NCBI RefSeq assembly: GCF_000017265.1 | Contig: NC_011144.1 | Coordinates: 2,210,001-2,274,000 of the forward strand | Direction: 5' to 3' | From: Phenylobacterium zucineum HLK1 | Lineage (GTDB): Bacteria; Pseudomonadota; Alphaproteobacteria; Caulobacterales; Caulobacteraceae | DNA: 64,000 nt | Shown: in pieces, positions 54,598-63,595 of the stretch | Layout: each line of letters starts with the position of its first letter | How positions within the stretch are numbered: the stretch's first letter is position 1 | Made by a program: the position numbers and the translations under genes | The notes under the pieces: generated by a model | Seen by the model: the letters and a program-made list of their open reading frames with translations, nothing else | The model's database searches: none | What the model was told of the DNA's origin: nothing

Positions 54598-54692
54598 TAT
54601 CCCTCCCGCGCCGCTCTTCAGGCGGCTAGTTTCGGCCCGGCTGGAGCCGGGTCCGTCGACGGAGCTTGCGGAGGGCGGCGCGAGCGAACAAG

Positions 54693-54708
54693 CTATCGAA
54701 AGTGATAG
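54693..54708. promoter_or_regulatory. Lux-box-like dyad before the LuxR gene
   Basis: CTATC-GAAAGT-GATAG has perfect five-base arms and fits CT-N12-AG, the pattern of LuxR/LasR/QscR-type binding sites. It lies 17 bases before the ATG of the LuxR-type regulator and 96 bases from the divergent TonB receptor start. Confidence 0.5.
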
Positions 54709-54725
54709 GGTCAGGGCTCGCCCCC

Positions 54726-55493
54726 ATGTTCGCCCCCACGGGCTCCTCCGTCCGGCTTGAAGAAGCGGCCGCCCTCGCGCGCGAGGTGGCCGCGCTGGGC
54801 GCCCGGATCGGCCTGCCCTATGTGGCCGCCACCGACGACATCGGCAGCCCCCGCCCCATGCGCGGCCCCGACGGACGGCCGCTCGCCGAGACCGCCTTCC
54901 GCTGGCTGGATCCCGACCTGCGCTACTGGGAGGACCGCGGGTTCGCCCTGCGGGCGGCGTTCATCCGCGCCTCGCGGGTGTGCGCCGAGCCCTTCTACTT
55001 CCAGGGCGGCCGGCTGCGGTCGTGGCGCACCAACCCCGCCCTGGACGCCATCGCCGCCGAGGGCATCGAGACCTTCGGCGTCGGCGCGGCGATCGTCGCG
55101 CCCGCCTACCTGCCCGGCGGGTCGATCGGGGCGGTCACCTGGGCCTCGCCGGACGCGGACGTGGACACAGGCTCGGTGTTCGCCGCCCGCGCGGCCGAGC
55201 TGCACGCCCTGGCCCTGCGGTTCGTGGCCACCTACGCCGAGGCGACCGGGGCGCTCGTGGGCACGTCCCCGGCGCACCTGACGCGGCGCGAGATCCAGGT
55301 GCTGAAATGGGCCGCGGCGGGCAAGACCGACGCCGAGATCGGCCGCATCGTCTCGATCTCCACCCCGACGGTGCGCTTCCACATCACCAACGCCTCGCGC
55401 AAGCTGGGCGTCGCCGGGCGGGCGCAGGCGGTGCACCGCGCCGCCACGCTCGGCTACCTCGGCGCCGGGGACCCGCCGCAAGGACGCGCCTGA
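54726..55493 (+). CDS. LuxR-type solo transcriptional regulator
   Basis: A 255-residue regulator with an N-terminal region where an autoinducer-binding domain is expected (WLDPDLRYWEDRGFALRAAFIRASRVCAEPFYF, about residues 55-90) and a C-terminal LuxR helix-turn-helix (LTRREIQVLKWAAAGKTDAEIGRIVSISTPTVRFHITNASRKLGV, about 182-226). No luxI-type synthase gene is in the window. The signal residues of true acyl-homoserine-lactone binders are only partly recognisable. ATG 54726 is chosen; GTG 54702 would place the start inside the lux-box-like dyad. It sits between two similar TonB receptor genes. Confidence 0.85.
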   Translation: MFAPTGSSVRLEEAAALAREVAALGARIGLPYVAATDDIGSPRPMRGPDGRPLAETAFRWLDPDLRYWEDRGFALRAAFIRASRVCAEPFYFQGGRLRSWRTNPALDAIAAEGIETFGVGAAIVAPAYLPGGSIGAVTWASPDADVDTGSVFAARAAELHALALRFVATYAEATGALVGTSPAHLTRREIQVLKWAAAGKTDAEIGRIVSISTPTVRFHITNASRKLGVAGRAQAVHRAATLGYLGAGDPPQGRA

Positions 55494-55727
55494 CTCGCAC
55501 GCCGCGACGGCCTTTTGACAGACCTGCGTTTTGCCATCCGTGGCCGGATTAAGGCGGCGGCGGGCGGAACCGCGTCGTTCGCGTGGCGGCGGGGCCACAC
55601 CCCGTCCCTACCCTCGGTTTTTGACGCCGGCGCCGTTGCCGCTCCGAGCGGGCGGCCTCTACCCCAGGACCCGAGCGTGCGCCCGCGACTCCCCCCGCGG
55701 GGCATGGCTCGGGGAGACCAAGACCAA

Positions 55728-58208
55728 ATGCGTACAAAACACCTGCTCCGCAGCTCGGCCCTCGTCGGCGTGATGGCTGCGGCCTTCGCCACGAGCGTCC
55801 AGGCGCAAGAAGAAACCGGCGGCCGCGAGATCGAGGAGATCGTCGTCACCGCCCAGAAGCGCGAACAGAGCCTGCAGGACGTGCCGATCGTCGTGACCTC
55901 GGTCAGCGGCGAGCTGCTGCGCGACGCCGGCGTCCGCGACATCCGCGAACTGACCGTGCTGACGCCGGGCCTGACCGTCACCTCCACCTCGAACGAGACC
56001 ATCGTGACCGCCCGCGTCCGCGGCGTCGGCACCGTGGGCGACAACCCGGGCCTGGAGAGCTCGGTCGGCGTGGTGATCGACGGCGTCTACCGCCCCCGCA
56101 ACGGCGTCTCGTTCGGCGACCTGGGCGAAGTCACCCGCATCGAGGTGCTGAAGGGCCCGCAGGGCACCCTGTTCGGCAAGAACACCTCGGCCGGCGTCAT
56201 CAACATCATCACCGCCGGTCCCACCGAGGACGTGCAGGCGCAGTCTGAAGTCACCGTCGGCGACTACGAGCAATTCGGCTTCAGCGGCTCGCTGAGCGGC
56301 CCGATCACCGAAGGCGTCACCGGCCGGATCTTCGCCGCCGCCCGCCAGCGCAACGGCTACCAGGACATCATCACCGGTCCCGGTCCGCGCGGCCAGCACG
56401 ACGACAACAACCAGAACTTCTACACCGTCCGCGGCCAGCTCCAGTTCGAGCCGACCGACGACATCACCTTCCGCCTGATCGGCGACTACACCAAGCGGAA
56501 CGAGGACTGCTGCGTCGGCACCCAGCTGTTCGTCGGCCAGGGCCTGGCGGGCCAGCCCGGCCGCGGCCAGATGATCGACGCGGTGCGCCCCGGCTCGCTG
56601 GACCTGACCAGCACGCCGTTCGACCGCCTGGGCTACGCCAACCGCCCGACCGACCAGCGCGTCGAGGACCGCGGCGTCTCCGGCGAGCTGACCTGGCGCC
56701 TGGCGCCCGGCATGAGCCTGACGTCGATCACCGCCTGGCGGAAGTGGAACGCCGAGACCGGCCAGGACAGCGACTTCACCGCCGCCGACCTCGTCTACCG
56801 GCCGAACGACGGCTCGAACAACGTCCAGTTCAAGCAGTTCTCGCAGGAGCTCCGCCTGGCGGGCGATGCGATGGACGGGCGCCTGAACTGGCTCGTCGGC
56901 GGCTTCTACGCCGAGGAGGACCTCGATACCCGCTCGGTGCTGAGCTACGGCACGGACTACTACGCCTACTACGCCGGCCGCGTGCTCGGCGGCGCCCCGG
57001 CCCTCATCGGCCTGGTCCCCGGCACGGTGTTCCAGCCGGGCGCGGGGTCTGACGACCGCTACGCCCAGGACGGCAAGAGCTGGGCGCTGTTCACCAACAA
57101 CTCGTTCGCCATCACCGATGCGCTCGAGCTGACCGTGGGCCTGCGCTACACTAAGGACAAGAAGACCCTGGTGACCGACTACTCCACGACGGGCTCGTCG
57201 TGCGACCAGGGCGAAGCCGCCTTCCCGATCCTCGTCGGGGCGGTGGGCGCGGCGACCGCCACGCGGATCGCCGGCGGCCTGTGCCTGAACTCGCAGAACA
57301 ACGACTTCGACGAGCTGGGCCTGCTGACCCAGAAGCGCACGGAAGAGGAAGTCACCGGCACGGCCAAGCTGGCCTACCGCTGGAACGACGACATCATGAC
57401 GTATGCGTCGTACTCGCGCGGCTACAAGGCGGGCGGCTTCAACCTCGACCGCGAGCAGCTGATCACGCTGACGCCGGCCGGCACGCCGAACTTCACGGCC
57501 GACCCCGACACGAGCTTCGGCGGCGAGTTCGTCGACAGCTACGAGCTGGGCGCCAAGACGTCCTGGCTCGACAACTCGCTGCTGCTGAACGCGGCGGTGT
57601 TCTACCAGAAGTTCGAGGACTTCCAGCTGAACACCTTCGTGGGCACGGCCTTCGTCGTCGAGACGCTGCCGAAGGTGACCTCGCGCGGCGTGGACGTGGA
57701 CTTCATCTACCTGCCGCCGATCGACGGCCTGACCTTCCAGGGCGGCGTGACCTACGCGGAGACCGAGATCGGCGACTTCACCGCCGCCGACCTGATCAAC
57801 CCGACCCGGTTCACCAGCCTGCGCCGCCTGCCCGGCGCGCAGCTGTCGTTCGCCCCGCGCTGGTCGGCCTCGCTGGCCGGCTCGTACGAGCGTGACGTGT
57901 TCTCGGGCCTGAAGCTCCGCGCGAACCTGTCGGGCAAGTTCACGTCCCGGTACAACACCGGCTCGGACCTGCACCCGGTGAAGGAGCAGGACTCGATGGT
58001 GCTGGTGAACGGCCGCATCGGCATCGGCGCCCAGGACGAGAGCTGGACCGTCGAGCTGTGGGCCAACAACCTGTTCGACAAGGAGTACGTGCAGGTCGGC
58101 TTCAACGGCCCGTACCAGGTGGACGAGGCGGTGGACGCGATCAGCGTCTACGACGCCTTCCTCGGCGCCCCGCGCACCGTGGGCGCGACGCTCCGCTTCC
58201 GGTACTAG
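55728..58208 (+). CDS. TonB-dependent receptor, probably highly expressed
   Basis: Outer-membrane receptor of 826 residues. The signal peptide ends near SVQAQEE; then IEEIVVTAQKREQSLQDVPIVVTSV, a plug with VRGVGTVGDNPGLESSVGVVIDGVYRPRNGVSFGDLGEVTRIEVLKGPQGTLFGKNTSAGVINII-type sequence broken across several motifs, and a barrel ending in LRFRY. The 234-base leader contains TTGACA at 55515 and TTGACGC at 55621 as -35 candidates, and a strong terminator follows the gene. Codon use is strongly biased toward C-ending codons. It is a near paralogue of the receptor at 52225 across the LuxR gene. Confidence 0.95.
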   Translation: MRTKHLLRSSALVGVMAAAFATSVQAQEETGGREIEEIVVTAQKREQSLQDVPIVVTSVSGELLRDAGVRDIRELTVLTPGLTVTSTSNETIVTARVRGVGTVGDNPGLESSVGVVIDGVYRPRNGVSFGDLGEVTRIEVLKGPQGTLFGKNTSAGVINIITAGPTEDVQAQSEVTVGDYEQFGFSGSLSGPITEGVTGRIFAAARQRNGYQDIITGPGPRGQHDDNNQNFYTVRGQLQFEPTDDITFRLIGDYTKRNEDCCVGTQLFVGQGLAGQPGRGQMIDAVRPGSLDLTSTPFDRLGYANRPTDQRVEDRGVSGELTWRLAPGMSLTSITAWRKWNAETGQDSDFTAADLVYRPNDGSNNVQFKQFSQELRLAGDAMDGRLNWLVGGFYAEEDLDTRSVLSYGTDYYAYYAGRVLGGAPALIGLVPGTVFQPGAGSDDRYAQDGKSWALFTNNSFAITDALELTVGLRYTKDKKTLVTDYSTTGSSCDQGEAAFPILVGAVGAATATRIAGGLCLNSQNNDFDELGLLTQKRTEEEVTGTAKLAYRWNDDIMTYASYSRGYKAGGFNLDREQLITLTPAGTPNFTADPDTSFGGEFVDSYELGAKTSWLDNSLLLNAAVFYQKFEDFQLNTFVGTAFVVETLPKVTSRGVDVDFIYLPPIDGLTFQGGVTYAETEIGDFTAADLINPTRFTSLRRLPGAQLSFAPRWSASLAGSYERDVFSGLKLRANLSGKFTSRYNTGSDLHPVKEQDSMVLVNGRIGIGAQDESWTVELWANNLFDKEYVQVGFNGPYQVDEAVDAISVYDAFLGAPRTVGATLRFRY

Positions 58209-58237
58209 GAAAGAGGACGGCCTGCCCCGGCAGGTCG

Positions 58238-58272
58238 GGCGGCCCGGAGCGATCCGGGCCGCCTTTCTTTTT
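58238..58272 (+). terminator. Strong intrinsic terminator after the TonB receptor
   Basis: GGCGGCCCGGA, loop GCGA and TCCGGGCCGCC form a perfect 11-bp stem followed by TTTCTTTTT, 29 bases after the receptor stop and at the end of the convergent fghA gene. Confidence 0.85.
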
Positions 58273-58277
58273 GGGCT

Positions 58278-59114
58278 CTAGGCGAGGCGCTCGGCGTGCC
58301 AGGCCAGGTGGTCGGCCATGAACGTCGAGACGAACCAGTAGCTGTGGTCGTAGCCGGGCTGCAGGCGCAGGGTCAGCGGCACGCCGGCGGCCTCGCAGGC
58401 CTGGGCCAGCAGGTGCGGCTTGAGCTGGTCTTCAAGGAAGGTGTCGGCCTCGCCCTGGTCGACCAGCAGCTCGGGCAGGCGCGCGCCGTCCTCCAGGAGG
58501 GCGGTGGCGTCGTAGCGGCACCAGGCGCTGCGGTCCTCGCCGAGGTAGCCCGAGAGCGCCTTCTCGCCCCAGGGGCAGCGCATCGGCGAGGCGATCGGCG
58601 CGAAGGCCGAGACGCTTTTCCAGCGGCCAGGATTCTTCAGCGCCAGGGTCAGGGCGCCGTGGCCGCCCATGGAGTGGCCGGTGATCCCCTGGCGGGCCAT
58701 GTCCACGGGGAACTCGGCGGCGACCAGCCCGGGCAGCTCGGAGACGATGTAGCTCTCCATCCGGAAATTGGCCGCCCAGGGCTCCCGGGTCGCATCGACG
58801 TAGAAGCCGGCGCCCTGGCCGAAGTCGTAGGCCGGGTCGTCGGGGACCCCCTCGCCGCGCGGGGAGGTGTCGGGAGCCACCAGGATCAGGCCCAGCTCGG
58901 CGCAGGCGCGCTGGAACTGGCCCTTCTCGGTGACATTGGCGTGGGTGCAGGTCAGGCCCGACAGGTACCAGACCACCGGCCGGGGTCCCCGCTCGGCCTG
59001 CGGCGGGACGAAGACGCTGAAGGTCATCGGCGTGCCGGTCTCGCGGCTGTCGTGCCGGTAGACGCCCTGGACGCCGCCGAAGCTTCGGGCGGTGGAGACG
59101 ACCTCAAGCGCCAT
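58278..59114 (-). CDS. fghA: S-formylglutathione hydrolase
   Basis: Esterase D-type alpha/beta hydrolase of 278 residues that releases formate and glutathione from S-formylglutathione. The nucleophile is Ser148 in ITGHSMGGHGAL. WYLSGLTCTHANVTEKGQFQRAC and the C-terminal histidine in GYDHSYWF complete the site. The ATG overlaps the stop of the dehydrogenase gene (ATGA), so the two steps of formaldehyde detoxification are coupled. Length and motifs are normal. Confidence 0.95.
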   Translation of the reverse strand: MALEVVSTARSFGGVQGVYRHDSRETGTPMTFSVFVPPQAERGPRPVVWYLSGLTCTHANVTEKGQFQRACAELGLILVAPDTSPRGEGVPDDPAYDFGQGAGFYVDATREPWAANFRMESYIVSELPGLVAAEFPVDMARQGITGHSMGGHGALTLALKNPGRWKSVSAFAPIASPMRCPWGEKALSGYLGEDRSAWCRYDATALLEDGARLPELLVDQGEADTFLEDQLKPHLLAQACEAAGVPLTLRLQPGYDHSYWFVSTFMADHLAWHAERLA

Positions 59115-60223
59115 CAGTAGACGATCACGCTGCGGATGCTCTCGCCGCGGTGCATGAGGTCGAAGGCCTCGTTGATCCGCTCCAGCGGCAGCTTGTGGGT
59201 GATCATGGGGTCGATCTCGATCTTCCCCTCCATGTACCAGTCGACGATCTTCGGCGTGTCGGTGCGGCCGCGCGCGCCGCCGAAGGCGGTGCCCTTCCAG
59301 ACCCGGCCGGTGACCAGCTGGAACGGGCGGGTGGCGATCTCGCGGCCGGCCTCGGCGACGCCGATGATGATGCTCTCGCCCCAGCCGCGGTGACAGGCCT
59401 CGAGCGCCTGGCGCATGACGTCGGTGTTGCCGGTGGCGTCGAAGGTGTAGTCGGCCCCGCCGCCGGTCAGCTCGACGAGATGGGCCACGAGGTCGCCCTG
59501 CACGTTCTTCGGATTGACGAAGTGGGTCATGCCGAAGCGGCGGCCCCATTCCTCGCGGGCGGGATTGATGTCGACGCCGACGATCATGCCCGCGCCCACC
59601 AGCTTCAGGCCCTGGATGACGTTCAGGCCGATGCCGCCCAGGCCGAAGACGATGCAGTTGGCGCCCGGCTCCACATGGGCGGTGTTGACCACCGCCCCGA
59701 CGCCCGTGGTCACGCCGCAGCCGACGTAGCAGGCGGTCTCGAACGGCGCGTCCTTGCGGATCTTCGCCACCGCGATCTCGGGCAGCACCGTGTAGTTCGA
59801 GAACGTCGAGCAGCCCATGTAGTGATGGATCGTCTGGCCCTTGTACGAGAACCGGCTGGTCCCGTCGGGCATCAGGCCCCGCCCTTGCGTGCCCCGGATG
59901 GCGGTGCACAGGTTGGTCTTGCGCGAGAGGCAGCTTTTGCACTGCCGGCATTCGGGCGTGTAGAGCGGGATCACGTGGTCGCCCGGCGCGACCGAGGTCA
60001 CCCCCGGCCCGACCTCGACCACCACGCCCGCGCCCTCGTGGCCCAGGATCGAGGGGAAGATCCCCTCGGAATCGAGGCCGTCCAGCGTGTAGGCGTCGGT
60101 GTGGCAGACGCCCGTCGCCTTGATCTCCACCAGCACCTCGCCGGCGCGGGGGCCCTCGAGGTCGAGCTCCACGATCTCCAGCGGCTTCTTCGCCTCGAAC
60201 GCAACGGCGGCGCGAGTCTTCAT
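59114..60223 (-). CDS. frmA: S-(hydroxymethyl)glutathione dehydrogenase (class III ADH)
   Basis: Zinc- and NAD-dependent enzyme of 369 residues that oxidises the formaldehyde-glutathione adduct to S-formylglutathione, and also reduces S-nitrosoglutathione. The catalytic zinc site [10 protein letters not shown] and GHEGAGVV, the structural zinc cysteines in [28 protein letters not shown] and the cofactor motif [12 protein letters not shown] are all present. It heads the frmA-fghA operon; no FrmR-type regulator is adjacent. Confidence 0.96.
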   Translation of the reverse strand: MKTRAAVAFEAKKPLEIVELDLEGPRAGEVLVEIKATGVCHTDAYTLDGLDSEGIFPSILGHEGAGVVVEVGPGVTSVAPGDHVIPLYTPECRQCKSCLSRKTNLCTAIRGTQGRGLMPDGTSRFSYKGQTIHHYMGCSTFSNYTVLPEIAVAKIRKDAPFETACYVGCGVTTGVGAVVNTAHVEPGANCIVFGLGGIGLNVIQGLKLVGAGMIVGVDINPAREEWGRRFGMTHFVNPKNVQGDLVAHLVELTGGGADYTFDATGNTDVMRQALEACHRGWGESIIIGVAEAGREIATRPFQLVTGRVWKGTAFGGARGRTDTPKIVDWYMEGKIEIDPMITHKLPLERINEAFDLMHRGESIRSVIVY

Positions 60224-60280
60224 GGGGCCTCTCCGAACCTTAAGGGGATGGGCCTTCTAACCCCGCCGGGCCGGCCAAGC

Positions 60281-61228
60281 CTAGTAGGGCGAGCGCGTGA
60301 CCACCGGCGCGTTCGGATCGGGCGGCGGCGGCGGGGTGAAGGCCGGCTGGACCGGGGCCGCGACGGCGGGCGGCGCGGGCTCGGCGGCCGCGGGCGGCAG
60401 CTGCAGCACCGGCGGGGCGACGTCGATCGCCGGGGGGTCGGTCGCCGGTGGCTCGGGGGCCGGGGCAGGACTGGGCCGGGTCGCGGCGGCCCGCGCGGGC
60501 GCACGGCGCGCCGGCGCGGCGGCCGCCTGGACGACCGGCGCCGGCGCGGGAGCCTGGACGTCGGGCGTCCGAGCGTCGGCCGCAGGGAGCTCCGACTCGC
60601 TGAGGCGAGCCGACGCCGCGGCGGCGGGCGGCGGCGCAGTGGCGGCGACCGGCGCGGGCGACGGGTCGCGGGTGAGGACGCCGACGAGGCCCGCGACGGC
60701 GGCGACGCCCACCGCGCCGGCGGCGGCGAGCGGCAGCCACGGCACCTTGCTCTTGCTCCGCGCCGGTCGGCGCAGCGGGGCGGCGAAGGCGATCTCGGGC
60801 TCGGGCTCGGCGGCGGCCGGCGCGGCGGCCTGCGGCGGCGGTTCGGGCGCCTTGGCCTGGACCGTCGGCGGCGGTTCGGGCGCCCTGGTCTGGACCGTCG
60901 GCGGCGGTTCGGGCGCCCTGGTCTGGACCGGCGCGGGCCGCTGGACGGCGGGCTGGGGCGCGGGCGCGGGCCGCGTCACGGCCGGGCGGACGGGCGCACC
61001 GCCGCCGGTCAGGATGGAGCCCGGCTGCGGGGCGGGCGCCACGGGCCGGGTGAACACCGGCGTGATCGACTGAGGCCGCGCCTCGGGAGGCGGCTCGGGA
61101 GCGGACCGCGGCGGCGGCGGCGCCTGCGGGGCGGCCTTGGGCAGCGGGCCCACGCGGAACGGCGCCTGGGGCATCTTCGGCCAGGCGCTGTTGCGGGCGA
61201 AGGGATTGGCGTCGTCCGGATCGGGCAT
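60281..61228 (-). CDS. Pro/Ala-rich single-pass membrane protein
   Basis: A 315-residue low-complexity protein: a cytoplasmic Pro/Ala/Glu-rich N-terminal half, one transmembrane helix (WLPLAAAGAVGVAAVAGLVGVL, about residues 155-176) after the basic RPARSKSK, and a Pro/Ala-rich periplasmic tail ending PVVTRSPY. The N-terminal half includes an 11-residue repeat with core RAPEPPPTVQ in three tandem copies. I recognise no catalytic domain. Such proteins can span or bind the cell wall (TonB- or SPOR-like scaffolds), but no known domain is visible. Confidence 0.6.
   Translation of the reverse strand: MPDPDDANPFARNSAWPKMPQAPFRVGPLPKAAPQAPPPPRSAPEPPPEARPQSITPVFTRPVAPAPQPGSILTGGGAPVRPAVTRPAPAPQPAVQRPAPVQTRAPEPPPTVQTRAPEPPPTVQAKAPEPPPQAAAPAAAEPEPEIAFAAPLRRPARSKSKVPWLPLAAAGAVGVAAVAGLVGVLTRDPSPAPVAATAPPPAAAASARLSESELPAADARTPDVQAPAPAPVVQAAAAPARRAPARAAATRPSPAPAPEPPATDPPAIDVAPPVLQLPPAAAEPAPPAVAAPVQPAFTPPPPPDPNAPVVTRSPY
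60834..60932. repeat. Three-copy 33-bp tandem repeat
   Basis: Units at 60834-60866, 60867-60899 and 60900-60932 are almost identical and encode the in-frame 11-residue repeat of the Pro/Ala-rich membrane protein. Such repeats can vary in copy number between strains. Confidence 0.8.
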
Positions 61229-61309
61229 CGGGGTCTCAGGCTTCGGCGGCTCTCGGGGCGACCATCGGATCGACCATCACATCGACCATCGGGGGAAGTT
61301 GGGACAGCA

Positions 61310-61834
61310 CTATGACGCCGTCGGGGCCAGGCCCGCCAGCCGCCGCCGCTGGGCGATCGCCAGGGCGAGGTCGTAGGGAATGGCGAGCCCCTCGCGCAGG
61401 CTCATGCGCGTCCAGTGCGCCAGGCCCGCCCCGCCCCGGCCGGGAAGGCGCGGCCCCGCGACGCTGGGCGTTCCGAGCGCGCCCAGCAGCAGGCGGATGC
61501 GCGGGACGTGGTAGGCGTCGCTGCAGACCACGACGTCGGCGGCGCCCAGCCGCCGGCGCCAGCGCGCCACGGCGCCGGCGCTCTGCAGGGTGTCGAGGCT
61601 CTCTTCGTCGAGGATCAGCCGCTCGGCGGCCAGGCCCAGCGCCGCCAGCCGCTCGGCCATGACCGAGGCCTCGGACGGGCCGTGCCGCCCTACCCCGCCC
61701 GAGCAGAGCACCTGGGCCCCCGGATGCGCCTGGGCCGCCTGCCAGCCGTAGCCGATCCGGCGCAGCAGCGACGGCGACGGGCCGTGCGGCAGGACCGCGG
61801 CGCCGAAGATCGCGATGAGCGGAGACGGGCTCAT
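61310..61834 (-). CDS. YdcF family protein (DUF218)
   Basis: A 174-residue protein of the DUF218/YdcF family: IAIFGAAVLPHGPSPSLLRRIGYGWQAAQAHPGAQVLCSGGVG at the start, the conserved glutamate region ILDEESLDTLQSAGAVARW and VVVCSDAYHVPRIRLLLGALG. Relatives bind S-adenosylmethionine or act in envelope (vancomycin-resistance SanA-like) functions; the reaction is unsettled. Neighbouring genes give no further clue. Confidence 0.82.
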   Translation of the reverse strand: MSPSPLIAIFGAAVLPHGPSPSLLRRIGYGWQAAQAHPGAQVLCSGGVGRHGPSEASVMAERLAALGLAAERLILDEESLDTLQSAGAVARWRRRLGAADVVVCSDAYHVPRIRLLLGALGTPSVAGPRLPGRGGAGLAHWTRMSLREGLAIPYDLALAIAQRRRLAGLAPTAS

Positions 61835-61903
61835 GGACGGAGGATGGCCACGCCGGCGGTCCGGCGCCAGGGGATGCCGATCAAGGGTCTGCGGATCGGG
61901 GGC

Positions 61904-62215
61904 CTACTGGTTCAGCGGCGGGTGGTACTGCTCGATCAGGTCCTCGCGCTCGGCCTCGCGAACCGCGCGGGTGACGTTCAGGCGGGTCAGGACCTTGGCG
62001 TTCTTGTACTGCTCGCGAGCCTTCTCGAGGTCGCTCCGCCAGGTCTGGCTGGCCAGGTTGTCGGTTTCGCCGGCGTAGACGATGTGCGGACCCTCGGGGG
62101 TCACTTCAGCGATCACATAGTTGGCGCCCGCCGGGGGCAGGAACCGCTCCTCCTCGATCGAGGTGTAGCGGTAAACGGCGCCGGATTTCCCGGCGAGTTC
62201 GATCTGGCGGGTCAA
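61904..62215 (-). CDS. Small GIY-YIG-like protein
   Basis: A 103-residue protein with a pattern resembling a shortened or degenerate GIY-YIG endonuclease domain: YVIAEV replacing the first GIY-type strand, VYAGETDNL replacing the second, an arginine in QTWRSDLEK, and the terminal ERLI-x-Y-x-P-x-LN-like REDLIEQYHPPLNQ, where the glutamate would bind metal. The first tyrosine is retained, but spacing is tight. It may be a small nuclease or a catalytically inactive relative. Fold assignment is by eye and moderate. Confidence 0.55.
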   Translation of the reverse strand: MTRQIELAGKSGAVYRYTSIEEERFLPPAGANYVIAEVTPEGPHIVYAGETDNLASQTWRSDLEKAREQYKNAKVLTRLNVTRAVREAEREDLIEQYHPPLNQ

Positions 62216-62467
62216 ACCTAACTCTCCACTTCGCGCAGCCCGAGTCGCAGTCCGCTGCAGGACCTGCCCTGCTCTCCCGTCCGAATGGGACCAAATGTAG
62301 GCCCAGCTTGGCCTTAGACGCGGCGGACCGGCCGCTGGCGTGCGGGAACAGCCTTCGCCATATGGACGTTCGCGCTTGCACCGTCTCTGCTAGGGTGCCC
62401 GGCTTTCGAGGAGATAAGACTCGGGTTGCGCGGTCGCCGCCTTCCGCCCGCCTGAGGAACCGCCCGC

Positions 62468-63595
62468 ATGGAGAGACCCGCCGAGTTCACCCTGCAGCCC
62501 GCGACGGATCGTCCGACCGTGGCCCTCACCGGCGACTGGACGGCCCGCGCGCTGGGCGGCGCAGGGACGGCGCTGGCCGAGGCGCTGGACGGCCTGACCA
62601 ACATCGCCATCGACCTGAGCGGGGTGCGCCGGCTGGACACCGCCGGCGCCTATGCGGTGGTGCGCGCCGCCGGGCCGGCGTTCGACGCGTCGAAGGTCGA
62701 GGCCCGCCCCGAGGTCCGCCGCCTGCTGGAGGTGGTGGACGAGGCCGCGCGCATCCAGCCGGCGGTGCGCCAGGAGCCGAAGGGCTTCCACGACCTGACG
62801 ATCCGCGTCGGCAAGGGCGTGGTGGGCTTCGGCCACGACTTCATCGACACCATGGGCTTCCTCGGCCACCTGCTGGTGGTCCTGGCCCGCAGCCTCGTCC
62901 TGCTGTTCGTGAATCCGCGGAAGATCCGCTGGCCGGCGCTGGTCTCGATCATGGAGCGAGCCGGCCTGGACGCCATCCCGGTGGTGGCCGTGGCGACGTT
63001 CTTCATCGGCGCGGTGGTCGCCTTCATCGGCGCCGACATGCTCCAGCAGTTCGGGGCCGAGGTGTTCGCCGTGGAGCTGATCGGCATCTCGATGATGCGC
63101 GAGTTCAACATCGTCATCACCGCCGTGCTGCTGGCGGGCCGGTCCGCCTCGAGCTTCGCCGCCGAGATCGGCTCGATGAAGATGAGCCAGGAGATCGACG
63201 CCATGAAGGTGATGGGCATCGATCCGTTCGAGGCCCTCGTCTTCCCGCGCTTCGCCGCCCTGCTGATCACCATCCCGCTGCTGACCTTCGTGGCCACCCT
63301 GGCCGGCCTGCTGGGCGGCATCGTGGTGACCTGGTCGGTGCTGGGCCTGGGCCCCGCGTTCTTCCTGCAGCGGATCGTCGACAACGTCGGCGTGGACCAC
63401 TTCTGGATCGCGCTGTCGAAGGCCCCGGTGATGGCCGGGGTGATCGCCGGCATCGGCTGTCGCCAGGGGTTGGAGACGGGCGGCGACGTGGAGTCCCTGG
63501 GCCGGCGGGTGACGGCGGCCGTGGTGCACGCCATCTTCGCGATCATCGTCATCGATGCGATCTTCGCCATGATCTACATGGAGCTCGGCCTGTGA
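62468..63595 (+). CDS. mlaE: MlaE-type lipid ABC transporter permease with STAS domain
   Basis: Inner-membrane permease of 375 residues for phospholipid traffic between the membranes. An N-terminal STAS-like domain (IAIDLSGVRRLDTAGAYAVVRAAG, residues 40-65) precedes the MlaE/YrbE core with five or six helices and the conserved FFIGAVVAFIGADMLQQFGAEVFAVELIGISMMREFN-type region and EIGSMKMSQEIDAMKVMGIDP coupling loop. The fused STAS domain is common in alphaproteobacteria and replaces a separate MlaB. The stop overlaps the ATPase start (GTGA). Confidence 0.92.
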   Translation: MERPAEFTLQPATDRPTVALTGDWTARALGGAGTALAEALDGLTNIAIDLSGVRRLDTAGAYAVVRAAGPAFDASKVEARPEVRRLLEVVDEAARIQPAVRQEPKGFHDLTIRVGKGVVGFGHDFIDTMGFLGHLLVVLARSLVLLFVNPRKIRWPALVSIMERAGLDAIPVVAVATFFIGAVVAFIGADMLQQFGAEVFAVELIGISMMREFNIVITAVLLAGRSASSFAAEIGSMKMSQEIDAMKVMGIDPFEALVFPRFAALLITIPLLTFVATLAGLLGGIVVTWSVLGLGPAFFLQRIVDNVGVDHFWIALSKAPVMAGVIAGIGCRQGLETGGDVESLGRRVTAAVVHAIFAIIVIDAIFAMIYMELGL

